Shown here: piece after piece, positions 1 to 7,311 of the stretch
How positions within the stretch are numbered: position 1 is the first letter of the stretch
Layout of the letters: each line of letters opens with the position of its first letter
From: Pseudomonas sp. N3-W
GTDB taxonomy: Bacteria > Pseudomonadota > Gammaproteobacteria > Pseudomonadales > Pseudomonadaceae
Length of the DNA: 64,000 bases
Direction: 5' to 3'
Assembly: GCF_024970185.1 (NCBI RefSeq)
Contig: NZ_CP103965.1
Location: 1,980,001-2,044,000 of the forward strand
Notes under the pieces: model-generated
The model's database searches: none
What the model was told of the DNA's origin: nothing
What the model saw: only the letters and a program-made list of their open reading frames with translations
Translations under genes and position numbers: made by a program

Positions 1-1
1 G

Positions 2-271
2 GGACTGGAGCAACAAGCTCAATACCGCCCTGAACTGATCGAGGTGCATGACGCTGTTTACGCCGCCCTCAGCCGTCTAATCAGTGAGAATTTCTCGTCG
101 GAGTGGAAGCCTTACTGGAGTCTCATTCGCATGGTCGAGGCCCTGAACAGCCAGCCATCGTTGCGTGCCCATTTGTCAGCGCCAGAGCTGCTACAGGCCC
201 TGTTCGATGTGTTGCACGGGAGAGAAGTGGATGCCATTCGCCCGGTGCTCGAAGCCTTCGCGGAGCTGTAG
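2..271 (+). CDS. hypothetical protein, C-terminal part (gene enters from left edge)
   Basis: The reading frame is open from the first bases of the window and closes with TAG at 269-271, so only the last 89 residues or so are visible. A GTG at 44 could be an internal start, but upstream codons continue the frame without a stop and no ribosome binding site precedes 44, so I treat it as a truncated gene. The visible part is helical, with several Leu/Ala-rich stretches and an acidic end. I recognise no family. It lies in the integrated element. Confidence 0.45.
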   Translation, partial: GLEQQAQYRPELIEVHDAVYAALSRLISENFSSEWKPYWSLIRMVEALNSQPSLRAHLSAPELLQALFDVLHGREVDAIRPVLEAFAEL

Positions 272-471
272 AGCGTATCCCGCCGTACAAGCCAATCGTG
301 TTCAAGGTGCAGCATCCGGTGAGGGTAATCGCTACCCTCCGATCTCCTGCCAGCTTTGCGGCTAAGTTGGATGCTCACTTGTTGCCGCCTGAAGTGATCC
401 CTGTGCTGCATTTCACAAGACCTACTGTCTGAGACTCGCAGGAGATGGCATTCTGCCTTGTAGGGGTATTC

Positions 472-1332
472 ATGGATCGGGAGCAGGCAATGGGCGAAGA
501 AGCTGGCGGCGAGAACAAGGTTAAGGGAACGATCGAGGCGGTAACGGGATTCGTCAAAGCTGTTCCAATTTATCAGGACGCGCTTCAGCCTGCGGCTAAG
601 CAACTTGGTAAGACGCTGGAGGTAGTGGGGCGAGCTGTAAACGTCGCGCTCTCGCCCATCACTGGCTTGGTCTGGGGTGGTGAACAGATTCAGGAGTTCC
701 TGACGGCCAAGCTTGCAGGGCGGTTGAAGGATATTCCTCTAGAGGACATCGTTACACCTAAGCCAAACGTAGCTGGCCCTGCAATCGAGGCACTCCGGTT
801 CACCGGTCACGAGGAGTCACTGCGTGATATGTATGCCAACCTTCTTGCCGCCGCGATGGATAAAAGCACCGCAACCGGTGCTCATCCCGCCTTTGTGGAA
901 ATCATCAAGCAATTGACCTCCGACGAAGCAAAGCTGATTGCTTACCTCATGGAGCCTCTACCATTTCCCCTTGTGACCGTCAGGATAGAAGACCATGACT
1001 ATCAGAAAGGCGGATTCGATTTTTCCATGAATGTTTCATTGCTTGGAGAGAAGGCAGGTCTGGAGGTGTGTCCTTTGGTGCCATCCTATCTTGATAACCT
1101 ATCTAGGCTGGGGCTTATCTTCATCCAGAATGACTTCTCTTACATTGATGGAAACCTCTACACCGAGCTCGAGAACTCCGAGAAAGTACGTCTGATACAG
1201 CAGCCCGAACTACTAGAGCCGGGCCAAGGCTTCAAGCTGCGCCGCAGAGCCGTGCAAATAACAAACCTTGGTAAACAGTTCGGCAAAGTTTGTGTAAATA
1301 GACATCAGGAAACCCCTGAAAACCCCGCTTAA
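472..1332 (+). CDS. Abi-alpha / DUF4393-like protein
   Basis: This is a 286-residue soluble-looking protein. The central segment IPLEDIVTPKPNVAGPAIEA followed by a GHEESLRDMYANLLAAAMD stretch is the pattern I associate with the DUF4393 family, also called Abi_alpha because members were linked to phage abortive infection. The N-terminal 80 residues carry a mildly hydrophobic helix and a Gly/Ala-rich segment. ATG 472 is chosen because AGGGG lies six bases upstream; ATG 445 and ATG 490 are alternatives in the same frame. It sits alone in an integrated element that also carries another Abi-like pair. Family assignment is from memory of the pattern; function in defence is inference. Confidence 0.6.
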   Translation: MDREQAMGEEAGGENKVKGTIEAVTGFVKAVPIYQDALQPAAKQLGKTLEVVGRAVNVALSPITGLVWGGEQIQEFLTAKLAGRLKDIPLEDIVTPKPNVAGPAIEALRFTGHEESLRDMYANLLAAAMDKSTATGAHPAFVEIIKQLTSDEAKLIAYLMEPLPFPLVTVRIEDHDYQKGGFDFSMNVSLLGEKAGLEVCPLVPSYLDNLSRLGLIFIQNDFSYIDGNLYTELENSEKVRLIQQPELLEPGQGFKLRRRAVQITNLGKQFGKVCVNRHQETPENPA

Positions 1333-1596
1333 ACCCATCTAAAAGGATGCTGGCAAAGCAGGTTAAAAAACGTCAGTTCTGAGGAGGACAGCCTCTAAGC
1401 CAGCATTTCCGGGGCGTTCCGTAATCCACGGACAAGCTCGATACGGTGAGAACACTTTAATCCGAGGTTTCTACGCCAAAACGGTAGTTTTGAGCTGGAA
1501 TCGCTAATTTGTGCGGAACTGCTCTATCTGGCCTGGTGCTGGTGCCAACTACCATTGATCCTCTGCACTAGAGGCCTACTATCAGTAAGGATTGTC

Positions 1597-1818
1597 ATGC
1601 CCATATTTACGAAAGAAGAAAGCCTGCTTGTTTGGATTCACGAGAAACGAGCAGTCGAGGAGCGCCATCTACCAGTGTTTGGATCTTTGCTCTTCGCCGG
1701 ATGGATTGCCGGCCAAGGAGGGAACGTTGCCGCTGACAATGCCTTAGCAGCGCTCGGAGGATTGGACTTGCATGCCAAGGCTCTGACCGATGCAATCAAC
1801 CAAGTGCGAAGTGCTTGA
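1597..1818 (+). CDS. small hypothetical protein, 73 aa
   Basis: This short protein begins MPIFTKEESLLVWIHEKRAV. TAAGGA five bases before ATG 1597 fixes the start better than the upstream ATG at 1555, which has no binding site. The sequence has an amphipathic N-terminal helix and a Gly/Ala-rich middle (FAGWIAGQGG). It ends just upstream of the recombinase half-site cluster, and one TGTATTCA half-site (1819-1826) abuts its stop codon. I do not recognise the family. Confidence 0.45.
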   Translation: MPIFTKEESLLVWIHEKRAVEERHLPVFGSLLFAGWIAGQGGNVAADNALAALGGLDLHAKALTDAINQVRSA

Positions 1819-1940
1819 TGTATTCAAATGAGTGCACCCTAGTGACCGCTTGTCGGTGAATACGGATTATGTATTCATTAGGGTGTCTTTGCGTAATGAA
1901 TACATTCATACTCCTAGCCTCTAGAGGCAAATGAATACGG
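1819..1940. promoter_or_regulatory. res-like / operator half-site cluster upstream of the serine recombinase
   Basis: Five copies of the half-site TGAATAC (or its complement GTATTCA, the second and third truncated or variant at one end) lie in 122 bases: 1819-1826, 1857-1863, 1871-1877, 1897-1903 and 1932-1938. The middle pair forms a perfect 12-bp inverted repeat (1869-1880 and 1894-1905, ATGTATTCATTA) around a 13-bp spacer. The sequence TGAATACGG recurs at 1857 and at 1932, the latter overlapping the possible recombinase start. Clustered inverted sites directly before a resolvase gene are the usual layout of a res recombination site that doubles as operator; that role is inferred. Confidence 0.55.
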
Positions 1941-1948
1941 TGTGGATT

Positions 1949-2491
1949 ATGGCAAGCATTGGGTACGTCAGAGTTTCATCGGTCGATCAGAACACCGGAC
2001 GCCAGTTGGATGGTGTGGTGTTGGATGAGGTGTTCACAGACAAAGTGTCTGGTGCCACAACAGACCGACCTGAGTTACAGGCGATGCTTCGCCATATTCG
2101 CAAGGGTGATGTTCTTCATGTCCACAGCACTGACCGTCTGGCTCGATCATTGGAAGACTTACTGTCTCTGGTGAAAGGAATGATTGCGAAGGGGGTTGCT
2201 GTGCAGTTCCACAAGGAGGGTCTCCACTTCGCTGGTGAGGCCAATCCCATGCAAGAGCTGATGCTTGGCCTGTTGGGCAGTGTTGCTCAGTTTGAGCGTG
2301 CATTGATCCGTGAGCGTCAAGCAGAGGGCATTCAAAAGGCCAAGGCAGCAGGTGTCTACAAGGGACGTGTGAAGACGGTAGCTGACGAAGCCATTCGCAA
2401 GGCAATGGCAGAAGAGGGCGCATCTTTCCGCAAGGTAGCAAAGGCCCTTGGTGTAAGCCTGAGCACCGTGCAACGTGCCATGAAGAATTAA
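1949..2491 (+). CDS. serine recombinase (resolvase/invertase family)
   Basis: This is a 180-residue site-specific recombinase of the Tn3 resolvase / DNA invertase type. The N-terminal catalytic domain starts ASIGYVRVSSVDQN with the nucleophilic serine at residue 10, and the STDRLARS stretch carries the conserved arginine pair. The long connecting helix includes LGSVAQFERALIRERQAEGI, and the C-terminus is a helix-turn-helix (FRKVAKALGVSLSTVQRAM). Length is normal for the family. ATG 1949 fits the usual N-terminus; ATG 1931, three bases after AGAGG, would add six residues. The TGAATAC cluster in front is its likely binding region. It probably resolves or inverts DNA of the element. Confidence 0.88.
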   Translation: MASIGYVRVSSVDQNTGRQLDGVVLDEVFTDKVSGATTDRPELQAMLRHIRKGDVLHVHSTDRLARSLEDLLSLVKGMIAKGVAVQFHKEGLHFAGEANPMQELMLGLLGSVAQFERALIRERQAEGIQKAKAAGVYKGRVKTVADEAIRKAMAEEGASFRKVAKALGVSLSTVQRAMKN

Positions 2492-2511
2492 CGTTGCTGA
2501 GACAGCCTTCC

Positions 2512-2536
2512 AGCCCGCCTTGAGCGGGCTTTGTCG
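2512..2536 (+). terminator. Rho-independent terminator after the serine recombinase
   Basis: AGCCCGC (2512-2518) pairs with GCGGGCT (2524-2530) across a five-base loop, followed by a short T-rich stretch. Confidence 0.7.
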
Positions 2537-2880
2537 TCTCTGATGCCATGTGATTCAGGTTGCTATAGCGTGGCTTGTAGAGGTTCTCAGAGCGCCACGG
2601 CGTGTCAGGTTATTTCTGGATTTCAAGGGTTTGGATAAGCCCCTGTCGTTCGACGTTAAGCGCCTGTCGAATGACCACCAAAAATACGTTGCTGTACAAT
2701 CCCCTGTGCTCGCCTGCACCGGAATTCTGGGGACAGTCCAGAGGTGCAGGTGGGCTACCAGATTATTTTCTAACGGTGAAACTCAAGTCAAAACGAAAGT
2801 CAGTTGTTTTTTTCAGCGAAAATTTAACTTCTATGATTATTAATGTTGAATGCACGGTATGCTTTGGTGTGAGTTGTCAT
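2537..2880. other. gene-poor stretch with a nested hairpin
   Basis: No convincing gene is present: the open frames here lack a binding site and have no family resemblance. The one visible structure is an 8-bp perfect stem CCTGCACC (2713-2720) with GGTGCAGG (2743-2750), enclosing a 5-bp inner stem TCTGG/CCAGA. The stretch becomes AT-rich towards 2880, where the convergent gene pair begins. Function of the hairpin is unknown. Confidence 0.4.
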
Positions 2881-3618
2881 TCAGTAGAGACTGTAGTTTA
2901 GTCCAACTTCTTTTAGTGTTGAGCTAAATTCTTGGTTTGATTTAAGATATTCTGTAGGCGGAAGTCCTGTAAATTGAGCGGACAGCATAATGAGTCGTAG
3001 TAGAGAAAAATCTGTAAAGTTTATCAATGTAAGATAGTGAGACTTTCTATCCTCGGCGGAGAACTCATTGGCGTCGCTTAATTTTTCGGAAGTGAGCTTT
3101 ACGATGTTGTAAAAAATCCTTGTGAGGCCATAAATTTGGTCGGTCGGATCAGCCGCCTCTAAGTATGCGTTGACAATGTCCAAATCAAAGCTTTCTCTCA
3201 AGCGTTCCACTTCTGTTTCAATAACGATAACCGCTTCAACTCCCATTTTTTTGGAAATGGCTTGATATGATATATCGTTAACTTTTAAAGAGCTGAATAA
3301 TTCTCTTTGAGAAGCGATCATGTGGAATAGCTGGGTTTCAAATGATCGCAGCTTTTCAGTCTTTCTAGTGTTTTTTACTTCCTCTCTCAAACCTATGTTC
3401 GCTTCATTCTGGAGGCTGAGAGATTTTATGATGAATAACAGCGACATGAAGCTTAAAATAGGGTTGATTAAGCCGCCTACAAAGTCTCCTAGCTGTCCCC
3501 ATGCTTCTGGCTCATCTGAGATTACATAGCTCAACTTTACGTAAAAATTAAGCACGTATGACAAGCAGACGATTGCAATAAGGGTGATCGCGATGAAGAT
3601 GTATCTATTGGTCTTCAT
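2881..3618 (-). CDS. putative phage abortive infection membrane protein (PutAbiC-like)
   Basis: This is a 245-residue protein with two N-terminal membrane helices (about residues 6-27 and 45-66), then a cytoplasmic helical domain. The block RSFETQLFHMIASQRELF and the later RIFYNIVKLTSEKL...YLTLINFTDFSLLRLIMLS fit the putative phage abortive infection protein family (PutAbiC) as I remember it. The start overlaps the end of the upstream gene by 14 bases, so the two are cotranscribed and probably translationally coupled. The pair is far more AT-rich than the chromosome, with frequent AAA, ATT and TTT codons, which indicates recent acquisition. A defence role is inferred from family and context. 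Confidence 0.6.
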   Translation of the reverse strand: MKTNRYIFIAITLIAIVCLSYVLNFYVKLSYVISDEPEAWGQLGDFVGGLINPILSFMSLLFIIKSLSLQNEANIGLREEVKNTRKTEKLRSFETQLFHMIASQRELFSSLKVNDISYQAISKKMGVEAVIVIETEVERLRESFDLDIVNAYLEAADPTDQIYGLTRIFYNIVKLTSEKLSDANEFSAEDRKSHYLTLINFTDFSLLRLIMLSAQFTGLPPTEYLKSNQEFSSTLKEVGLNYSLY

Positions 3619-4432
3619 GGAGTCCGGCTACTACATATTTAACGACCTTGTCGTCAAAGCGTTTAATGGGATATACCTCGATTTCCAAATATTTCCAACG
3701 TTCTATCTCAATTCCATTGTTATAGTCTAGATTTTCTGAGAATCTTTTTTTGGTGGCAAATCTAACTTCCCTGTAGACTTTTTCGAAGCCGAATGCGATG
3801 GTCTCTTCTTCGTCCTGAATTTGTAAACGTCCATTTCCGGTATTAGTGTTGAATCGTCGTACGGCTGCGATGATAGTTTCTCGAACATCCGAGCGTACGG
3901 CCTCCAATGCGTGTGCCGTGGTTTCGTCAAATTCGGCAATCAATATTTTTTGTACTGAGTTTTTTCTAAAGTTAACCTTGACGTCATATCCGAATTTTTT
4001 CGAAACTTCATGTGCGTCTTTCATGATTGAAGTTCGTAGTTGTCTGACAAGCCTTTCAGCATTATCACCGAGACTCTCAACTATTTTTTCCGCTTTTGCG
4101 GATAGTTCCTTAGTTTCTAAGTCTAGAGCTTCGTTCATAAAAAAGCCCATCAGCTCTGCGAAAGCCGTATTGCCAATTTTTCGATATTCCTTTTTTAGCT
4201 CTTCATCAGAAATGTTCAAGCTGAAGATTTGACCGTAAGAACCCTCGAACGTTTTTTTTAGCATTGTCCGAACGTTGCTCTTACTGTTTTTACGCTGGGG
4301 AACATTGCCAGTGAGCAGCGTTTCCGCAATGGTTCTTGTCGCGTCAGAAACACCTTGTAAGGTGTCAAGGCCGGTTTTCATATCTACTTCGTAGTCAGGT
4401 GTCTCAATTACGACGTCGAAATTTATTGCCAT
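3605..4432 (-). CDS. hypothetical partner of the PutAbiC-like protein
   Basis: This 275-residue soluble protein begins MAINFDVVIETPDYEVDM; ATG 4432 has GAGGA about ten bases upstream and is preferred to 4459. It has no membrane segment. The N-terminal half has a beta strand, a helix (DTLQGVSDATRTIAETLL), a basic stretch and a Gly-Ser-containing strand (FEGSYGQIFSLNI). The middle is coiled-coil-like and Glu/Lys-rich, and the C-terminal third is beta-rich (ERWKYLEIEVYPIKRF). The N-terminal layout resembles DUF7946-type proteins, but I am not sure. It is the first gene of a two-gene unit, overlapping the membrane protein by 14 bases. A sensor or regulator role is possible but unproven. Confidence 0.5.
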   Translation of the reverse strand: MAINFDVVIETPDYEVDMKTGLDTLQGVSDATRTIAETLLTGNVPQRKNSKSNVRTMLKKTFEGSYGQIFSLNISDEELKKEYRKIGNTAFAELMGFFMNEALDLETKELSAKAEKIVESLGDNAERLVRQLRTSIMKDAHEVSKKFGYDVKVNFRKNSVQKILIAEFDETTAHALEAVRSDVRETIIAAVRRFNTNTGNGRLQIQDEEETIAFGFEKVYREVRFATKKRFSENLDYNNGIEIERWKYLEIEVYPIKRFDDKVVKYVVAGLHEDQ

Positions 4433-4610
4433 GATGCAGTTGTCCTCAGGTGCCAGCAATGCTCACATTGCCCCTAGCTAAAATCCCGTCCTTGGAAGCC
4501 TCCATGCCAGCTGTGGATCTCGGCAACCTCAGAAAATAATGGCGCTAGGCCATCTTTTCATAGTTATACTTTAAACTTTACGTTAGCGCACGTCCGTTTT
4601 TAGATTTTCC

Positions 4611-6097
4611 TCACAGCTTCAAACCCGTCGCTATGGTGGGCAGCTTCGATATAGCGTCAAACTTCTGTTTTGTGGACGCACCCTTCGAATAAACATCATG
4701 GGTAACTGATCCCGTCTCATGACCTACCAATTCTTTCGCCAGTGCGTCTGGCACGTCTGCCCTGATTAGCTCGGTCACAACTGTGTGCCGGAAACTGTGA
4801 AAGACATGCAGTCTGCTGAACCCTGCCGCTGTACGTAACCTGCCAAATGCTTTGGAGATTGCGTGCGACCGCTTGCCATACTTATCTGCTGACTCTGCGG
4901 GGATGAGGAAGGTATCTGTGCTGTCCTTACGGAGTCGATCCACAGCGGCCAACAGGCTTGGATGAATCGGTACCACACGCTTACTCGCCTTGCTTTTGCT
5001 CTTGGGGAAGTCAAAACACTGGACACCATCGACGGTAATCACGCTGTCCGTGGTCAGTCTGCAAAGCTCTTCAATCCTGGCCCCCGTGTACCAGCCCAAA
5101 GCAATCAAATCTGCAAGCGGCTGATCATCATTATCCAGCGCTGCACGTTGCAGCTTGAGTGTGTCAGCCTTCGTGTAGATTTCCCTATCCTTACCCGCTG
5201 TCTCCGCACCCCACCTTGCGGTATGTCGTGCCCGAGAAATGGGTTCACCTTGTCCTTGTACTCTTCCCGCCATTCGGCGTCGTATTTGGTCGCCCACTTC
5301 CAGAAAGCAGTGCCAGCCATGAGGTATTGACTCAGTGTTGCTGGTGACCGATCCAAAGAGTTGAGCCACTTGTCCACCGTGTCGAAGTTGAGAGGAAGCT
5401 CCTCACGCTTTAGGAAGGCAGACAACCGTTCCATTTTGCCCACTTGCTGATCGACATGCTTAGGGGCACCGCCACGGCTTTCCCTGAATTCACGATATGT
5501 TTTCAGCCGACCCGTTGTGATAGGCGACCTAGGTTTGTGTGCCTTGGGATCATTGAGTATCAGTCGTGCCTCTACCTGCTCTGTCGGAGAGAGGTCGTGC
5601 ATTTTTCCGAACCGTCTAACCATGATTGCCGAAGCTATTTCTTTGGCAAAACCAATCTTGGCTATCTGACCGTCTATACCCGTCTTGTTAAAGACCTCTC
5701 CAGCTTCATCCCGACGTGAGTCCAGCTCTGGTATGCGGTTGTACGGTATTACCGAGCTTTCGATTGGAAAGGGCACGGCGCTGATTTGGCCTTCTTCACC
5801 GAGAACCACTTCGATTTTCAGTTCACGTACTTTTCGTGCAAGTTCGTTCGCTGCTGAAGCTACCGGATCTTTCCAAGCGTCACCTCTCTCGGCTCGTTTT
5901 CCTCTTGCTTGTGCAATCGCTGCCTTCCACTCAGCTAAAATCGCAAGTCGTCGCTCCATCGCTTCGCTGCGTAACCCTGTTTGCAAGGAGCGAATGAGCA
6001 CAGTCCTCCCACCCATAGCTGCACGTACATCGCTAGGGACGGCCAGCCGGACATACCAAGTGGATTCGCCTTTCTTCTGGATCAGATTGTCAGCCAT
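4611..6097 (-). pseudogene. tyrosine integrase, frameshifted
   Basis: Two overlapping frames make one integrase of about 495 residues. The N-terminal frame (6097 down to about 5210) holds the arm-binding and core-binding domains, beginning MADNLIQKKGESTWYVRLAV. The C-terminal frame (about 5208 down to 4611) holds the catalytic domain, with GARIEELCRL (first Arg), HSFRHT (His-x-x-Arg), GHE and HDVYSKG (nucleophile Tyr). Continuity is lost at the four-base C run 5209-5212 on the plus strand; one extra base there would restore the frame. It lies just inside the tRNA-Ser attachment core at 6207-6230, as expected for the element's own integrase. A sequencing error cannot be excluded. Confidence 0.8.
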
Positions 6098-6206
6098 ATG
6101 GGCACGCTGGAGGTGGGGGAATACAGCCGAGTGTATTACTCAGTTGTACTACTCGCCACGCCGAAACCATTGAATTACGGGCCTTCAAGGGCGGGAGGTG
6201 CTATAA

Positions 6207-6230
6207 ATTCGAATCTCTCCTTCACCGCCA
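6207..6230 (+). other. tRNA-Ser 3'-end fragment: attachment site and element right boundary
   Basis: ATTCGAATCTCTCCTTCACC followed by GCCA reads as the T-loop, 3' T-stem strand, acceptor strand CTTCACC, discriminator G and CCA of a bacterial tRNA-Ser. The bases upstream (CTATAA) do not pair with the T-stem, and no D or anticodon arm precedes it, so it is not a gene. Such a copy arises when an integrase inserts an element at the 3' end of a tRNA gene. Orientation implies the intact tRNA-Ser and the rest of the element lie left of the window. Confidence 0.72.
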
Positions 6231-6241
6231 CATTCACTAAA

Positions 6242-6287
6242 CACAACCCCATGATTTTCCTAGAGAAAGTCGGGGGTTTGTGGTTTT
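6242..6287 (+). terminator. terminator-like repeat downstream of the tRNA-Ser fragment
   Basis: CACAACCCC (6242-6250) can pair imperfectly with GGGGGTTTGTG (6272-6282) across a loop of about 21 bases, followed by GTTTTT. It is probably the original terminator of the tRNA-Ser gene, left on the chromosomal side of the junction. Confidence 0.4.
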
Positions 6288-6597
6288 TGGTGTCTGGAAA
6301 AGAGGGGGATGGGAACAATATGGGAATACCGGTCAATTCTTTCAGCCGTTTTTAGAGTTGAAAACTGAGACGTCTGGAGAATGTTTCCGTACAAATCCAG
6401 GGCGATGGTGATCAGCGACCATAATCTGATTTTCCCTTTTGCCGATTTCATACAACTGCAGCATTGTATGGCGTCTGTTACACGCCTCCATTTCCGTCTT
6501 TCACCATCCCTGATGTAAGCTCGCTGCTCGTGATAAGCACGGCTGGATGAGAAAACCATGGATTGCTTTGAAAGCCCTGCTTCAGGAATTGTTCTCA
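6288..6597. other. intergenic stretch before the AAA+ operon
   Basis: I see no gene here. A minus-strand open frame covers the stretch but has no binding site or recognisable composition. Promoter elements for the downstream operon should lie here, but none is clear enough to place. Confidence 0.35.
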
Positions 6598-7311
6598 ATG
6601 AACTCTCCTGAACCCAAACCCCTGCAAGCCCTTAATCCAGACAGTAAATACAAAAGCCTTGGGACATTGTCCAGAACGGTTATCGCGACTGCCTTGTTAG
6701 TGGCGGCTGTTTCGGGTGCTGCTCTTTTCATGTCCGGCTCGGGTTTCTTTGCCGCGCCTCAAGGCGACTCCGTCAGCAGTGCCGAGCAACAGGCGCGCAT
6801 CGCCGCCCTCAACGCGCTGGGCGCATTGTCGCTGGCCATCGTTCCTGCCGCTGATGTGCCCGCCGCACTGCAGAGCATGCATCTCGACCCGTCGGCAACG
6901 GCGGCTCTGGTAACGGAGCTTGCCCCGCATTTGCCAGTGGCTCCTGGAAACACGCCCTCGGCCAATGTCCAGCAAGTACCTGGCGGCGCAGTCCCCGACA
7001 GCAGTGCACTGCTGTCTCCCGCCACCGAGCCATCCATCCGTTTTGCCTGGGTCACCTTATGGGACTCTGATGTGGAGGACGGTGATGCCGTGCGTATCCA
7101 GAGCGGTGGTTATTTGAGGACTGTCATGCTGACCAAACAGGGCATCACCTTTGCCATACCCGTTCCCGCCGATGGAAAAATAGCCCTGACAGGTGTCCAG
7201 GATGGCGACGGTGGTGGTATCACCGTCGGCTTGGGATCAGGTGGCGTCAAGGCCGTCCTGCCGATCATGAGCGTTGGTCAGATACTCACCTTGAACGTCA
7301 AGGCCAACTGA
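6598..7311 (+). CDS. membrane-anchored hypothetical protein, first gene of AAA+ operon
   Basis: This is a 237-residue protein with one N-terminal membrane helix (about residues 27-47, TVIATALLVAAVSGAALF) after a short cytoplasmic tail. An Ala/Pro-rich linker follows, then a C-terminal beta-rich domain (from about residue 150) that begins FAWVTLWDSDVEDGDAVRI and ends in Gly/Asp-rich turns such as DGDGGGITVG. Most of the protein is predicted outside the cytoplasm. ATG 6598 follows AGGA at ten bases; ATG 6547 lacks a binding site. Its TGA overlaps the ATG of the ATPase gene by one base, so the genes are coupled. I do not recognise the family. Confidence 0.65.
   Translation: MNSPEPKPLQALNPDSKYKSLGTLSRTVIATALLVAAVSGAALFMSGSGFFAAPQGDSVSSAEQQARIAALNALGALSLAIVPAADVPAALQSMHLDPSATAALVTELAPHLPVAPGNTPSANVQQVPGGAVPDSSALLSPATEPSIRFAWVTLWDSDVEDGDAVRIQSGGYLRTVMLTKQGITFAIPVPADGKIALTGVQDGDGGGITVGLGSGGVKAVLPIMSVGQILTLNVKAN

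Noticed and set aside
2550..2843. 97-codon plus-strand frame after the recombinase
   Set aside because: No binding site, no family resemblance and mixed composition; it begins shortly after a terminator.
6190..6230. Complete tRNA-Ser gene
   Set aside because: Only the T-loop and 3' acceptor strand are present; the T-stem does not pair and there is no anticodon arm.
1..6230. Active prophage
   Set aside because: No capsid, tail, lysis or replication genes are visible in this part; only recombinases and defence-like genes. The left part is out of view, so this concerns the window only.
6260..6598. 112-codon minus-strand frame before the AAA+ operon
   Set aside because: Covers the likely promoter region and tRNA-type terminator; no ribosome binding site or recognisable sequence.
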